Shown piece after piece: positions 8,385 to 16,826 of a stretch of 64,000 nucleotides of DNA. The position numbers were made by a program, and so were the translations under genes. How positions within the stretch are numbered: position 1 is the stretch's first letter; each line of letters starts with the position of its first letter. The stretch covers positions 1-64,000 of the forward strand of contig NZ_JARNTV010000004.1 of NCBI RefSeq assembly GCF_029433115.1, in the 5' to 3' direction. This stretch comes from Sphingomonas sp. AOB5 (GTDB taxonomy: Bacteria > Pseudomonadota > Alphaproteobacteria > Sphingomonadales > Sphingomonadaceae). Below the pieces are notes generated by a model. That model saw only the letters and a list, made by a program, of their open reading frames with translations, was not told the DNA's origin and ran no database searches.

Positions 8385-9125
8385 GTGAGTGACAGGTGGG
8401 ACTTCTACTTCTGCACGCTAGACAACGAGCCCGCTTCGATCTCCCTCGACATGGGTATCGCCGGGCAAATCCCGATCTCCGGCTATGGCGCGTTCGGCTA
8501 TGTCCGCGTCTATATGCAGCATCCACGCCCGGACGGACTTTCGAGCAATGAGGAGTTCGAAACGCTCTGCGCGATCGATGATTCGCTGACGGAAGCTGTT
8601 ACCAGCGGAGGTGCGGCGCATTATTTCGGTCGCGCAACCTGCGGTGGGACGCGCGATTATTATTTCTATCTACGCGATCCCTCCGGCCTCACCGAACGCG
8701 CGGCGCAGGGCATGCGGGCGCACCCGACCTATGAGTATGAGACTGGCCATCGGGAAGACAGCGACGGAGAGGTCTATCGCTCGATCTATCCGGGCGGACG
8801 CGACGTGCAGCGCATGCAGAATCGTAAGGTCATTGAAGCGCTGAGGGAGCAAAACGACGCGCTGACCGCGTCCCGCCAGATCGAACACTGGGCCTATTTT
8901 CCCGAACTCAGCGCCGCCCGCCGCTTTGCCGAGACGATCACGCTGGAGGGGTTCGAAGTTTCGGCATGCGGGCAATCCGGAACCAGCGAAAACTTCGTCG
9001 TCCGCTTCGCTCGAGACGATTCACCCGAATCGATCGATGAGATCACGGTGCCTTTATTCGAGCAGGCGCAGGCATTGGGCGGTGAATATGATGGCTGGGA
9101 ATGCCAAGTCATGATGGCTCACTGA
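8385..9125 (+). CDS. DUF695 - RraB two-domain protein
   Basis: Cytoplasmic 246-residue protein. The first half (WDFYFCTLDNEPASISLDMG near residue 5 to YYFYLRDPSG near 98) fits DUF695. The second half, from RKVIEALREQND to EYDGWECQVM, fits RraB, the family of proteins that bind RNase E and lower its activity. By inference this is an RNA-decay modulator with an added domain. The start is GTG at 8385 with GGGAGG upstream. Base composition is slightly less GC-rich than in ubiH before it. No partner gene is adjacent; the upstream gene is metabolic. Confidence 0.72.
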   Translation: MSDRWDFYFCTLDNEPASISLDMGIAGQIPISGYGAFGYVRVYMQHPRPDGLSSNEEFETLCAIDDSLTEAVTSGGAAHYFGRATCGGTRDYYFYLRDPSGLTERAAQGMRAHPTYEYETGHREDSDGEVYRSIYPGGRDVQRMQNRKVIEALREQNDALTASRQIEHWAYFPELSAARRFAETITLEGFEVSACGQSGTSENFVVRFARDDSPESIDEITVPLFEQAQALGGEYDGWECQVMMAH

Positions 9126-9134
9126 CGCGAAGCC

Positions 9135-9746
9135 CTATTGCGCCGCCGCCGCGAAGAACATCAGATGGACCAGCCGGCCATTCTCGGGCCGGTCGCCGAA
9201 GCCGGGCGCGCTGTTGTGGAACATCCAGGGGCTGAACAGGATCAGCCGGTTGAAGCGCATCGGCACGGTCATCGTCCGTTCCCAGCGCGCGGGCTTCAGC
9301 GTGTCGCCATTGACCACTTCGTCGATCAGTATGTTCACGTCCGAATAGCCGCTCGACGCCAGTTCGAGCGGCGTCGCGGGCACGCGGTCCAGCCCGGTCG
9401 GCTTGTGGCGGAAGAACTCGGTCCCGCCGCGGCAATGCTCGGGCAGGGTCAGATAGAGGATGCCCGAATAGAAGCAGGGATCGACATGGACGCCGCTGAT
9501 CCCCTTGTCGCCCTTCAAGGTCAGGCGGCAATGCTGATGGGTGGTCCCGGCCGCCGGCTGAAGCTTCGCGCCCGCCCGCTTGCCCGCTTCGGCATCGAGA
9601 CCGTTGATCGGCAGCGGCCGCGTCGAAAGCAGTCCGGGATAATTGCCCTTCTTGAACTTCGGATCGTAATCCAGCGCCAGCGCATGCGCGCGAAAGGCGT
9701 GCGGGTCGCTCAGGAAATCGTCGACGATGATCAGCGAAGGCGGCAT
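9135..9746 (-). CDS. DUF6445-family putative Fe(II)/2-oxoglutarate-type oxygenase
   Basis: 203-residue protein of the DUF6445 group, related to prolyl-4-hydroxylase-like dioxygenases. The likely iron ligands are visible: HVD (His87, Asp89) in ISGVHVDPCFYSGILYL and a distal His in SPWMFHNSAPGFG (about 177). A GGTEFFRHK turn lies between them. In related bacteria this family often sits beside tryptophan halogenases and SapC-like genes; none is present here, so it is an orphan copy and its substrate is unknown. It ends 10 bases from the convergent DUF695-RraB gene. Confidence 0.75.
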   Translation of the reverse strand: MPPSLIIVDDFLSDPHAFRAHALALDYDPKFKKGNYPGLLSTRPLPINGLDAEAGKRAGAKLQPAAGTTHQHCRLTLKGDKGISGVHVDPCFYSGILYLTLPEHCRGGTEFFRHKPTGLDRVPATPLELASSGYSDVNILIDEVVNGDTLKPARWERTMTVPMRFNRLILFSPWMFHNSAPGFGDRPENGRLVHLMFFAAAAQ

Positions 9747-9792
9747 GGACAGACGGGATGGCAGCTTTAGCGGCCGACTGGAAGGGATCCGG

Positions 9793-10086
9793 ATGAGCGG
9801 CGACGACTATGTCTATGACGAAGCGACCGGCGAATGGATCAGCGCCGAGGAAGCGGCGGCGCGCGCGCCCTCGGTCGAGGTGCGCGATTCGGTCGGCAAT
9901 CTGCTGGCCGATGGCGATCAGGTGACCTTGATCAAGGATCTGAAGGTCAAGGGCGCGGGCCAGACGCTGAAGCGCGGGACGCTGATCAAGTCGATCCGCC
10001 TGACCGGCGATCCGCAGGAGATCGATTGCCGTTATGAAGGCATCAAGGGGCTGGTGCTGCGCGCGGAGTTCGTTCGCAAGCGTTAA
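9793..10086 (+). CDS. PhnA/YjdM C-terminal-domain protein lacking the zinc ribbon
   Basis: 97-residue cytoplasmic protein. Residues about 28-97 match the YjdM (PhnA) C-terminal beta domain: VRDSVGNLLADGDQVTLIKD, LKVKGAGQTLKRGTLIKSIR, DCRYEGIKGLVLRAEFVRK. The normal N-terminal zinc ribbon with CPxC pairs is missing and replaced by YVYDEATGEWISAEEAAA, which has no cysteine. The start has GAAGGGA upstream. Despite the historical name, the family is not shown to be needed for phosphonate use; its role is unknown. Confidence 0.85.
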   Translation: MSGDDYVYDEATGEWISAEEAAARAPSVEVRDSVGNLLADGDQVTLIKDLKVKGAGQTLKRGTLIKSIRLTGDPQEIDCRYEGIKGLVLRAEFVRKR

Positions 10087-10158
10087 CCTCCCTAATCTCT
10101 CGACGCACCGGCATTGCCTGCGACATAAGCCCGGGCAACCAGCGGACAGGAGAACCCT

Positions 10159-10695
10159 ATGAAGCGCATCATCATCGCGGCGGGACTGGCGGTTGCGGCT
10201 TGCAGCGGTCCCGAAGCCACGAACGATACTGTTGCCGGCAACGGCGTGCTGGCCGCCGGCCCCGTCACCAACAGCGCTTCGCTGGCCGCCGCCGAGCTGC
10301 CCGCCGGACTGGCGCCGGTGATCGAAGCCGCCGTGCCCGGCATGAAGGTCAGCGAAGCCGAGCGGAAGGAGCGCGAGGGCCGGGTCTATTACGATGTCGA
10401 AGGGACCAAACCCGACGGCAGCGAGATCGAACTCGATATCATCGAGGAGAAGGGCACCTTTCGCGTCGTCGAGATCCAGCGCGATCTGGCGTGGAAGGAC
10501 GCGCCACTGATCGCGCAGGCCGCGGCCAAGGCCAAGCCCGATGCCTTCGCACCCGCGCGGGTGATCGAAAGCACCCAGACCGATGGCAGCGTGATCTACG
10601 AACTGTTCAAGCCCGGCGAGCCGAAGGAACCGGCGATGGAAGTGCGGGTGAAGGACGGCAAGGCCGAAGTCCTTACCGAGCGCTGGGAACACTGA
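10159..10695 (+). CDS. putative lipoprotein with PepSY-like periplasmic domain
   Basis: 178 residues. The N-terminus MKRIIIAAGLAVAACSG has a short hydrophobic core ending in a lipobox-like AVAAC, so it is probably anchored to a membrane as a lipoprotein. A low-complexity Ala/Gly/Asn linker follows, then a repeated alpha-beta unit (VYYDVEGTKPDGSEIELDII, later VIYELFKPGEPK) typical of PepSY-like or beta-lactamase-inhibitor-protein-like domains. There is a good spacer with AGGAG before the ATG. The function is not known; a periplasmic inhibitor or sensor is only a guess. Confidence 0.7.
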   Translation: MKRIIIAAGLAVAACSGPEATNDTVAGNGVLAAGPVTNSASLAAAELPAGLAPVIEAAVPGMKVSEAERKEREGRVYYDVEGTKPDGSEIELDIIEEKGTFRVVEIQRDLAWKDAPLIAQAAAKAKPDAFAPARVIESTQTDGSVIYELFKPGEPKEPAMEVRVKDGKAEVLTERWEH

Positions 10696-10705
10696 GGTAG
10701 GTGCA

Positions 10706-11137
10706 ATGCCCCGATCCATCCGTGGTGCGATCCATCATATCGACCTGAACGTCAGCGACCTGGAAGCCTCACGGCGTGTCTATGCGCTGGTGCTCGAATT
10801 TCTGGGATATGAGCTGGTCAAGGACAGCGGCGGATATGAGTGGGACCTCAAGGAACCCGGCGACGGCCGCGGTGCGTCGATCGGACTGCGCGCGTGCGAC
10901 CCGGCCGAAGCCGCGCACGTCCATCGCCGCTATGCCCCCGGGCTCCACCATCTCGCCTGGCGCGCCGAGAGCCGGGAGGATGTCGACCGGCTCCACGCCC
11001 TGCTGGTGGCGAACGGCGTGGCGGTGCTCGATCCGCCGGCGCATTACCCGCAATATTCGGGGGACTATTATGCGGTGTTCTTCGAGGATCCGGACGGGAT
11101 GAAGCTGGAACTGGTCCACGCGCCGGGCTGGATCTGA
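10706..11137 (+). CDS. VOC-superfamily protein (glyoxalase/dioxygenase fold)
   Basis: 143 residues forming two betaalphabetabetabeta modules. Metal-ligand positions are visible: IHHIDLNVSDLEASRRVY at the start, PGLHHLAWRAESREDVDRL in the middle and FEDPDGMKLELVHAP at the end, giving His, His and Glu ligands. The family covers glyoxalases, dioxygenases and antibiotic-binding proteins, so the reaction is undetermined. It lies 10 bases after the lipoprotein gene and probably shares its transcript. Confidence 0.82.
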   Translation: MPRSIRGAIHHIDLNVSDLEASRRVYALVLEFLGYELVKDSGGYEWDLKEPGDGRGASIGLRACDPAEAAHVHRRYAPGLHHLAWRAESREDVDRLHALLVANGVAVLDPPAHYPQYSGDYYAVFFEDPDGMKLELVHAPGWI

Positions 11138-11212
11138 GCGCACACAATATCGCGCATGCCGAAACGGCGTCAGCCCGTCACGATTATTTGAAGAAAGCCC
11201 GAAGGCGAACCG

Positions 11213-11920
11213 TCAGAAGCGGAATGCGGTGCCCACATAGACCGCCTGGCTGTCGCGGCGGTTGTCGGTCAGGCTCGGGTCGATCCGCTCGCGCTCGCTC
11301 TTGTAGCGCACGCCCGCGGTGACATCGAGGTTGCGGGTCAGCGAATAGCTGCCGCCGACATCGATCGAATAGCTCGGCTTGTCGCCGATCAGCGCCGGGG
11401 TGTTGGTCAGCGGGCGATCGGCGATCGCGGTCACGCTACCCGTGGCCTTCTTGCCCGAATAGCTGATACCCAGATCGGTGCGCTCACGACCGCCCGGCTG
11501 GGCAACCAGATCGATGCGGGTCACGTCGCCCGAAACCGCGAAGCGCTTCCAGCCGACCGACACGCCCAGATTATAGGCGATCGGCGCCAGGCTGACCGTC
11601 GGCGCGGTGCGATCCGCGACAACGGCGTTGCGAGTCGAGCGGGCGCGAACCGCGACCATCACAGTGCGATTGTTGCCGGTGCGATTGGCCGAAGGCGTGA
11701 AGCGGAAGCTCGATTCGGGCAGGCCGCTGCGCGACAGCACCGCGGCAAGCTTCGGATCGGCGGCCGCAGGGGTGAAGATTCCGATCCCGCTGCGCACCGG
11801 CGCACGCTTCGCCGAAACGACAGCCCGATTCTCCTGCGCCTGGATCGCGGGCGCGACGAAAAGGGCGGCAGCGCCAAGCGCCCCCACTCCAATTCCCGCA
11901 ATCGCGCGTCCGAGTCGCAT
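11213..11920 (-). CDS. putative outer-membrane beta-barrel protein
   Basis: 235-residue exported protein. A signal peptide (MRLGRAIAGIGVGALGAAAL, cleavage after AIQAQ) precedes alternating hydrophobic strands such as KRFAVSGDVTRIDLVAQ, SYSIDVGGSYSLTRNLDVTA and GVRYKSERERI. It ends with YVGTAFRF, a terminal aromatic typical of barrels inserted by BamA. Two ATGs occur; GGGAGGG directly abuts the first, so the second (11920), six bases further on, is the better start. It probably forms a small porin-like barrel. A 13-base palindrome lies about 50 bases upstream. Confidence 0.7.
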   Translation of the reverse strand: MRLGRAIAGIGVGALGAAALFVAPAIQAQENRAVVSAKRAPVRSGIGIFTPAAADPKLAAVLSRSGLPESSFRFTPSANRTGNNRTVMVAVRARSTRNAVVADRTAPTVSLAPIAYNLGVSVGWKRFAVSGDVTRIDLVAQPGGRERTDLGISYSGKKATGSVTAIADRPLTNTPALIGDKPSYSIDVGGSYSLTRNLDVTAGVRYKSERERIDPSLTDNRRDSQAVYVGTAFRF

Positions 11921-11970
11921 TCTCATCCCTCCCAGATGGGGCTTTCTACCATGATTCGGAAGTACGGTTC

Positions 11971-11983
11971 CACCACAGTGGTG
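11971..11983. promoter_or_regulatory. 13-base palindrome upstream of barrel gene, possible operator
   Basis: CACCAC-A-GTGGTG, a perfect inverted repeat with one central base, about 50 bases upstream of the barrel gene start and so in or near its promoter. There is no T-run on the gene's strand, so a terminator is unlikely; a repressor or activator site is the simplest reading. Confidence 0.35.
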
Positions 11984-12031
11984 TTTTTCCGGGCAAGTGT
12001 TGCACGCTGCCCACATAATGGGCGGCGATTT

Positions 12032-12136
12032 GGGTTCAGCAGGGCTGAACCTGGCGGTACCGGCCCGCTCCCCCACCCGGCCTCCCATAGCATATCTTGA
12101 TGGCAGGCCCGGTGCGGAAGCGGACCGGTACCGCCA
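12032..12136. repeat. large palindromic repeat, copy 2, with flanking GGTTCAGC hairpin
   Basis: The hairpin GGTTCAGC-agg-GCTGAACC (12032-12050) is followed at once by TGGCGGTACCGGCCCGCTCC, CCCACCCGGCC and an AT-rich centre. A degraded right arm ends CGGACCGGTACCGCCA at 12136. The left arm is close to the other copies; the right arm has lost the GGTGGGGGAGCG run (here GGTGCGGAAGCG), so this copy is decaying, yet the outer 12 bases are still exactly paired. Confidence 0.8.
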
Positions 12137-12158
12137 AAACAGACTCCACCAACTCGCC

Positions 12159-12186
12159 TTGCTCCGGCCATATCTGCCTCTATAGA
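12159..12186 (+). promoter_or_regulatory. sigma70-like promoter of the DUF3576 gene
   Basis: TTGCTC (12159-12164), a 16-base spacer and TATAGA (12181-12186). Transcription would start near 12193, leaving a leader of roughly 34 bases that includes TAGGAAG before the ATG. Confidence 0.4.
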
Positions 12187-12226
12187 TGCTCGCCCAAGCA
12201 TTTTTCTGCCGTTTAGGAAGCCGTCG

Positions 12227-12661
12227 ATGAACCGCCTGTTGCGCACTGCGATCCTGGGGTCGCTCATTCTTCCCCTCGCCGCATGTGGTGGTGGCCGCGA
12301 GCGTCCGCAGACCGATATCGCTGCGTCCAAGGTGACCACGATCGGCGTGAACTCCTATCTGTGGCGCGCCAGCCTCGACACGCTCAGCTTCATGCCGCTG
12401 CTGCAGACCGATTCGAATGGCGGCGTGATCGTGACCGACTGGTATGTGAACCCGAACGTGCCGACCGAGCGCATGAAGGTGACCGTGACGATCCTCGACC
12501 AGGATCTGCGCGCTGATGCGATCCGCGTTGCCGCCCTGCGCGAAGTGAACCGTGGCGGCGCCTGGGTTTCCGCCCCGGTGCAGGCCGCGACCGTGCAGAA
12601 GCTCGAGGACATCATCCTTACCCGCGCCCGCGACCTTCGTCGCGCTGCCATCGCCGACTGA
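12227..12661 (+). CDS. DUF3576 lipoprotein
   Basis: 144 residues with an export signal MNRLLRTAILGSLILPLAAC whose cysteine is a lipobox (LAAC), so it is a predicted outer-membrane or periplasmic lipoprotein. The mature part matches DUF3576: IGVNSYLWRASLDTLSFMPL, VIVTDWYVNPNVPTERMKVT and a C-terminal LEDIILTRARDLRRAAIA. The family is widely conserved in alphaproteobacteria and commonly found just before leuS and lptE, as here. That context suggests envelope assembly, but no function is proven. A strong terminator follows the stop. Confidence 0.88.
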   Translation: MNRLLRTAILGSLILPLAACGGGRERPQTDIAASKVTTIGVNSYLWRASLDTLSFMPLLQTDSNGGVIVTDWYVNPNVPTERMKVTVTILDQDLRADAIRVAALREVNRGGAWVSAPVQAATVQKLEDIILTRARDLRRAAIAD

Positions 12662-12686
12662 TCCGGCGCCGCAACCTGAATTTCGA

Positions 12687-12720
12687 GGGGCGGACTCCGG
12701 CAGCGGAGTCCGCCCCTTTT
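12687..12720 (+). terminator. Rho-independent terminator after the DUF3576 gene
   Basis: GGGGCGGACTCCG-gcag-CGGAGTCCGCCCC followed by TTTT: a perfect 13-base-pair stem and tetraloop with a short U tract, 26 bases past the stop. It separates the DUF3576 transcript from leuS. Confidence 0.85.
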
Positions 12721-12789
12721 CGTTGCTCAGGCTTGATCCGGCCCGAATCCCTCCCCTACTGACCTGAACCCGCTTCCAAGGAGCCGCAT

Positions 12790-15318
12790 GTGTCGCGTTT
12801 CAACGCGCTGAAAGCCGATAGCCACTGGCAGAAGGTGTGGGACGATGCCCGCACCTTTGCCGCGCGCGACGATTCGCCCAAGCCCAAGAGCTATGTCCTC
12901 GAGATGTTCCCCTATCCTTCGGGGCGCATCCATATGGGTCACGTCCGCAACTATACGATGGGCGACGTGCTGGCGCGCTTCCGGCGGATGCAGGGCATGG
13001 AAGTGCTCCATCCGATGGGCTGGGACGCGTTCGGCATGCCGGCCGAGAATGCGGCGATGGAAAAGAAGGTCCATCCCGGCGGCTGGACCCGCGACAACAT
13101 CGCAACCATGAAAGCGCAGCTGAAGCGGCTGGGCTTTGCGCTGGACTGGACGCGCGAACTCGCGACCTGCGAGCCCGAATATTACGGCCACGAACAGGCA
13201 CTGTTCCTCGATCTGCTCGATGCGGGCCTGGTCTATCGCAAGGAATCGGCGGTCAACTGGGACCCGGTCGACATGACCGTGCTGGCCAATGAGCAGGTGA
13301 TCGACGGCAAGGGCTGGCGATCGAACGCGCCGATCGAGCGGCGCAAGCTGAGCCAGTGGTTCCTCAAGATCACCCAGTTCGCCGACGAGCTGCTGGAGGG
13401 CGTGCAGGGCCTGGAGCATTGGCCCGACAAGGTGAAGCTGATGCAGGAGAACTGGATCGGCAAATCGGAAGGTCTGCAGTTCCGGTTCAAACTGTCTGAC
13501 TGCGGCCAGGTCGAGGTGTTCACCACCCGGCCGGACACGATCTTCGGATCGAGCTTCGTCGCGATCGCGGCGGATCACCCGATCGCGCAGGCCCTGGCAG
13601 CTTCAAACCCCGAGGCCGCGGCGTTCATCGAGCTGTGCAAGCAGGGCGGCACCACCGCTGCCGAGCTGGAAACGCAGGAGAAGCTGGGCTTCGATACCGG
13701 CATCCGTGCCGCGCATCCCTTTGATCCGGCATGGGAATTGCCGGTCTACATCGCGAATTTCGTGCTGATGGACTATGGCACCGGCGCCGTGTTCGGCGTG
13801 CCGGCCCACGACCAGCGCGATTTCGAGTTCGCGTCCAAATACAAGCTGCCGATCCGCCGCGTCGTCTCCGAAGGCGACAAGGAAGCGCCCGAATTCACCG
13901 ACAGCGAGGCCTATACCGGCCCCGGCACGCTGGTGAATTCGCACTTCCTCGACGGGATGGATGTTGCCGACGCCAAGCGCGCGGTGATCGTCCGTGCCGA
14001 GGAAGGCGGCTGGGGCAACGGCACGACCGTGTGGCGCCTGCGCGACTGGGGCGTCAGCCGCCAGCGTTACTGGGGCACGCCGATTCCGATCATCCATTGT
14101 GAGAGCTGCGGCGTGGTCCCTGCTCCACGTGAAACGCTGCCGATCGTGCTGCCCGAGGACGTGTCGTTCGATATTCCCGGCAACCCGCTCGACCGTCATC
14201 CGACCTGGCGCAATGTCGATTGCCCGAGCTGCGGCGGCCCCGGCCGGCGCGAGACCGACACGCTCGACACGTTCGTCGATTCGTCCTGGTATTTCATCCG
14301 CTTCGCCAGCCAGCCCAGGGACAAGCCGTTCGACAAGGCGGTGGCCGAGCAATGGCTGCCGGTCGCGCAATATATCGGCGGCGTGGAGCATGCGATCCTC
14401 CATTTGCTCTACGCGCGCTTCTGGACGCGCGCGTTGAACCATATGGGCATGCTGGACGTGGCGGAGCCGTTCGCGGGCCTGTTCACCCAGGGCATGGTGA
14501 CGCACGAGACCTATTATCGCGGCGAAGGCACCGGGCTGGTCTGGTACAATCCCGACGATCTCGACATCACCGGCAATGGCGCGACGCTGAAGGCCGATGG
14601 CAAGCCGGTGCAGATCGGCCGTATCGAGAAGATGTCGAAGTCGAAGAAGAACACCGTCGATCCGACCGGCATCGTCGACCAATATGGCGCCGACGCGGTG
14701 CGCTGGTTCATGCTGTCCGATTCGCCACCCGAGCGCGATCTCGAATGGTCCGAAAGCGGCATCGAAGGTGCGTGGCGCTTCGTCCAGCGGCTGTGGCGTC
14801 TGTTCGATTCGGTCGCATCGGGCGAAACCGCAGACCATGCGGGCGGCGACACCGCGCTGGAGAAGAAGCTCCACCGCACCATCGCCGGCGTTTCCGTGGA
14901 TATCGAAGCGCTGACCTTCAACAAGTCGGTCGCCAAGCTCTATGAGCTGACCGGCGCGATCGAAAAGGCCGCGCCTTCGGCTTCGCGCACGAATGCGATC
15001 CGCACTTTGGCACGAATCGTCGCGCCGATGGTTCCCCATCTCGCCGAGGAAGCCTGGGCAGCCATGGGGAACAGCGGCCTGATCGCCGACGCGCCCTGGC
15101 CCGAGGTCGACCCGGCATTGCTGGTGGACGACGAGGTGACGATGGCCGTGCAAGTGAATGGCAAGCTGCGCGACACGCTGCTATTGGCAAAGGGTACGGC
15201 GAAGGATGTCGCCGAAGCCGCCGCGCTGGCGTCTCCCAATGTCCAGCGTGCGCTCGAAGGAAAGGCGCCGAAGAAAGTGATCGTCGTTCCCGACCGGCTG
15301 GTAAACATCGTCGCATGA
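12790..15318 (+). CDS. leuS: leucyl-tRNA synthetase
   Basis: Class I synthetase charging tRNA-Leu. The 842 residues carry the HIGH-type motif in [15 protein letters not shown] (about residue 50), the CP1 editing domain with [17 protein letters not shown], the [15 protein letters not shown] block and the KMSKS loop [13 protein letters not shown] near 618. A C-terminal anticodon-binding helix bundle and [14 protein letters not shown] finish the protein. The start is GTG at 12790. The coding sequence contains a parS-like 14-mer at 14122. The stop overlaps the lptE start (ATGA). Confidence 0.97.
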   Translation: MSRFNALKADSHWQKVWDDARTFAARDDSPKPKSYVLEMFPYPSGRIHMGHVRNYTMGDVLARFRRMQGMEVLHPMGWDAFGMPAENAAMEKKVHPGGWTRDNIATMKAQLKRLGFALDWTRELATCEPEYYGHEQALFLDLLDAGLVYRKESAVNWDPVDMTVLANEQVIDGKGWRSNAPIERRKLSQWFLKITQFADELLEGVQGLEHWPDKVKLMQENWIGKSEGLQFRFKLSDCGQVEVFTTRPDTIFGSSFVAIAADHPIAQALAASNPEAAAFIELCKQGGTTAAELETQEKLGFDTGIRAAHPFDPAWELPVYIANFVLMDYGTGAVFGVPAHDQRDFEFASKYKLPIRRVVSEGDKEAPEFTDSEAYTGPGTLVNSHFLDGMDVADAKRAVIVRAEEGGWGNGTTVWRLRDWGVSRQRYWGTPIPIIHCESCGVVPAPRETLPIVLPEDVSFDIPGNPLDRHPTWRNVDCPSCGGPGRRETDTLDTFVDSSWYFIRFASQPRDKPFDKAVAEQWLPVAQYIGGVEHAILHLLYARFWTRALNHMGMLDVAEPFAGLFTQGMVTHETYYRGEGTGLVWYNPDDLDITGNGATLKADGKPVQIGRIEKMSKSKKNTVDPTGIVDQYGADAVRWFMLSDSPPERDLEWSESGIEGAWRFVQRLWRLFDSVASGETADHAGGDTALEKKLHRTIAGVSVDIEALTFNKSVAKLYELTGAIEKAAPSASRTNAIRTLARIVAPMVPHLAEEAWAAMGNSGLIADAPWPEVDPALLVDDEVTMAVQVNGKLRDTLLLAKGTAKDVAEAAALASPNVQRALEGKAPKKVIVVPDRLVNIVA
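14122..14135. promoter_or_regulatory. degenerate parS-like site inside leuS
   Basis: GCTCCACGTGAAAC compared with the alphaproteobacterial parS core GTTTCACGTGAAAC: two differences, both in the left arm, with the right half-site intact. It codes for Ala-Pro-Arg-Glu-Thr of LeuRS. It lies about 4.4 kb from the nearest strong site. Confidence 0.35.
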
Positions 15319-15809
15319 TCCGGGCCGCCACCCTGCTCGCCGTCTCGGCCCTCGCGCTTTCGGGCTGCGGGCTGCGTCCGCTCTATGGCGGCGGGGTCGC
15401 CGGGCCGGTCCAGTCGACTCTCGCCGCGGTGCAGGTCGCGCCGATCGAGGGCGAATCGGGCTGGTTCATGTCGAATGCGCTCCGGGATCGCCTCGATCGC
15501 GGCCAGAACGTCACGCCGCGCTACCGGCTCGACGTGCGGCTCGACGATCGCATCGCGGGCCTCGGCGTGCGTCGCGACGATTCGGTCGCGCGTGAGCGCC
15601 GCACCCTGCGCGCGCGCTATCAGCTGGTCGATCTCTCGACCGGCGCGGTAGTACTCGACGCGACGGCGGGTTCCGACGCGGGTATCGACGTGGTCGGCTC
15701 CGAATATGCCACCATCGCCGCCGAGCGTACCGCGCTCGAGCGGCTGTCGGATATCGTCGCCGACCAGATCGTCGCCCGGGTCGCGCGCTTCGCCCAGACC
15801 CAGAAGTGA
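15315..15809 (+). CDS. lptE: LPS-assembly lipoprotein LptE
   Basis: Outer-membrane lipoprotein that plugs LptD and helps insert lipopolysaccharide. 164 residues with signal and lipobox LALSGC, then GLRPLYGG, the hallmark of the alphaproteobacterial LptE family. The domain ends with [20 protein letters not shown]. It overlaps leuS by 4 bases at its start and holA by 4 bases at its end, the common leuS-lptE-holA operon. Confidence 0.93.
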   Translation: MIRAATLLAVSALALSGCGLRPLYGGGVAGPVQSTLAAVQVAPIEGESGWFMSNALRDRLDRGQNVTPRYRLDVRLDDRIAGLGVRRDDSVARERRTLRARYQLVDLSTGAVVLDATAGSDAGIDVVGSEYATIAAERTALERLSDIVADQIVARVARFAQTQK

Positions 15810-16825
15810 AGGCAACCGCGCCGCAGATCCGCGCGGCAATGGATGCGCCCAAGCCGGATATCCGCCTCTATCTGCTCCACGGCCCCGATGAATCGGGCGC
15901 GGCCGAGCTTTCCGGCCGCCTTGTTCGCGCGTTGGGCCCAGATGCCGAGCGGATCGATGTCGATGGCAAGGAATTGCGGAGCAATCCGGGCCTGCTGGCC
16001 GACGAGGCCGCATCCATGTCGCTGTTCGGCGGCGCGCGGCTGATCCGCGTTTCGAACGCGGACGAATTCACCGTCGAAGCGATGACCCTGCTGCTCAATG
16101 CCGAGCGCGCCGGCAATCCGGTGGTGGCGATCGGCCCCGGCCTCAAGGCCAGCGGCAAGCTGGTCAAACTCGCCATCGCTTCCTCCGCGGCGATGGCCCA
16201 TGCCTGTTATGTCCCCGAAGGCGCCAATGCGGTGCAGCTCGTGCAGATGGTCGCCCGCGAGCATGGCCTGCGCCTGACCGGCGACGTGCCCCAGCGCCTC
16301 GCCACCGCCTGCAATGGCGACCGCGCGATCCTGACTCGCGAGATCGAGAAGCTCGCCCTCTATCTCGACGCCGCGCCGGATCGGCCGCGCGATGCCGATG
16401 CCCATGCGCTTGACGAGATCGGTGCGGATATCGGCGAGGACGACATGTTCGGCGCGATCGAAGCGGTGATCGATGGCCGCGTGGCCGATATCGGCGCCGA
16501 ACTGGCAGGCCTTGGCGAAGGCAGCAGTTCGGCAATCCCCCTGCTCCGCAGCCTGGCCCGCCGCCTCGTCACCCTTGCCGAGCTGCGTGCCGAAGTCGAA
16601 GCGGGTGCTAGAATCGACGATGTTATTGAAAAACATCGGATTTTCTTCAAGGAAAAGGGCTCGACCAGCCGTGCGCTGCGCCGCTGGAACGCCGCCCAGC
16701 TTGCCCGCGCCGTGGAACGCACGCGAATGGCCGAGCGCGCGATGATGAGTTCGGCAAGCGCCGGCGAAGTGCTGGCCGAAGCCGAATGCGTCGCGATCGC
16801 CCGCGCTTCGGCGCGAATGCGCTAG
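15806..16825 (+). CDS. holA: DNA polymerase III delta subunit
   Basis: Clamp-loader subunit that opens the beta sliding clamp. 339 residues; the N-terminal part has LYLLHGPDESGAAELSGRLV, a degenerate P-loop as in other delta subunits, followed by SMSLFGGARLIRVSNADEFT. A middle helical domain (ERLATACNGDRAILTREIEK) and a C-terminal collar (IPLLRSLARRLVTLAELRAE) follow. The start is a GTG overlapping the lptE stop. It meets convergent parB with only one base between the two stops. Confidence 0.94.
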   Translation: MKATAPQIRAAMDAPKPDIRLYLLHGPDESGAAELSGRLVRALGPDAERIDVDGKELRSNPGLLADEAASMSLFGGARLIRVSNADEFTVEAMTLLLNAERAGNPVVAIGPGLKASGKLVKLAIASSAAMAHACYVPEGANAVQLVQMVAREHGLRLTGDVPQRLATACNGDRAILTREIEKLALYLDAAPDRPRDADAHALDEIGADIGEDDMFGAIEAVIDGRVADIGAELAGLGEGSSSAIPLLRSLARRLVTLAELRAEVEAGARIDDVIEKHRIFFKEKGSTSRALRRWNAAQLARAVERTRMAERAMMSSASAGEVLAEAECVAIARASARMR

Positions 16826-16826
16826 A

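Larger units (their letters stand above)
11921..12226. other. divergent intergenic region with palindromes and promoter
   Basis: 306 bases between the leftward barrel gene and the rightward DUF3576 gene. It contains the palindrome CACCACAGTGGTG (11971-11983), a GGTTCAGC-AGG-GCTGAACC hairpin (12032-12050), copy 2 of the large palindromic repeat (12052-12136) and a sigma70-like promoter for DUF3576 (12159-12186). No coding sequence is supported here. Confidence 0.65.
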
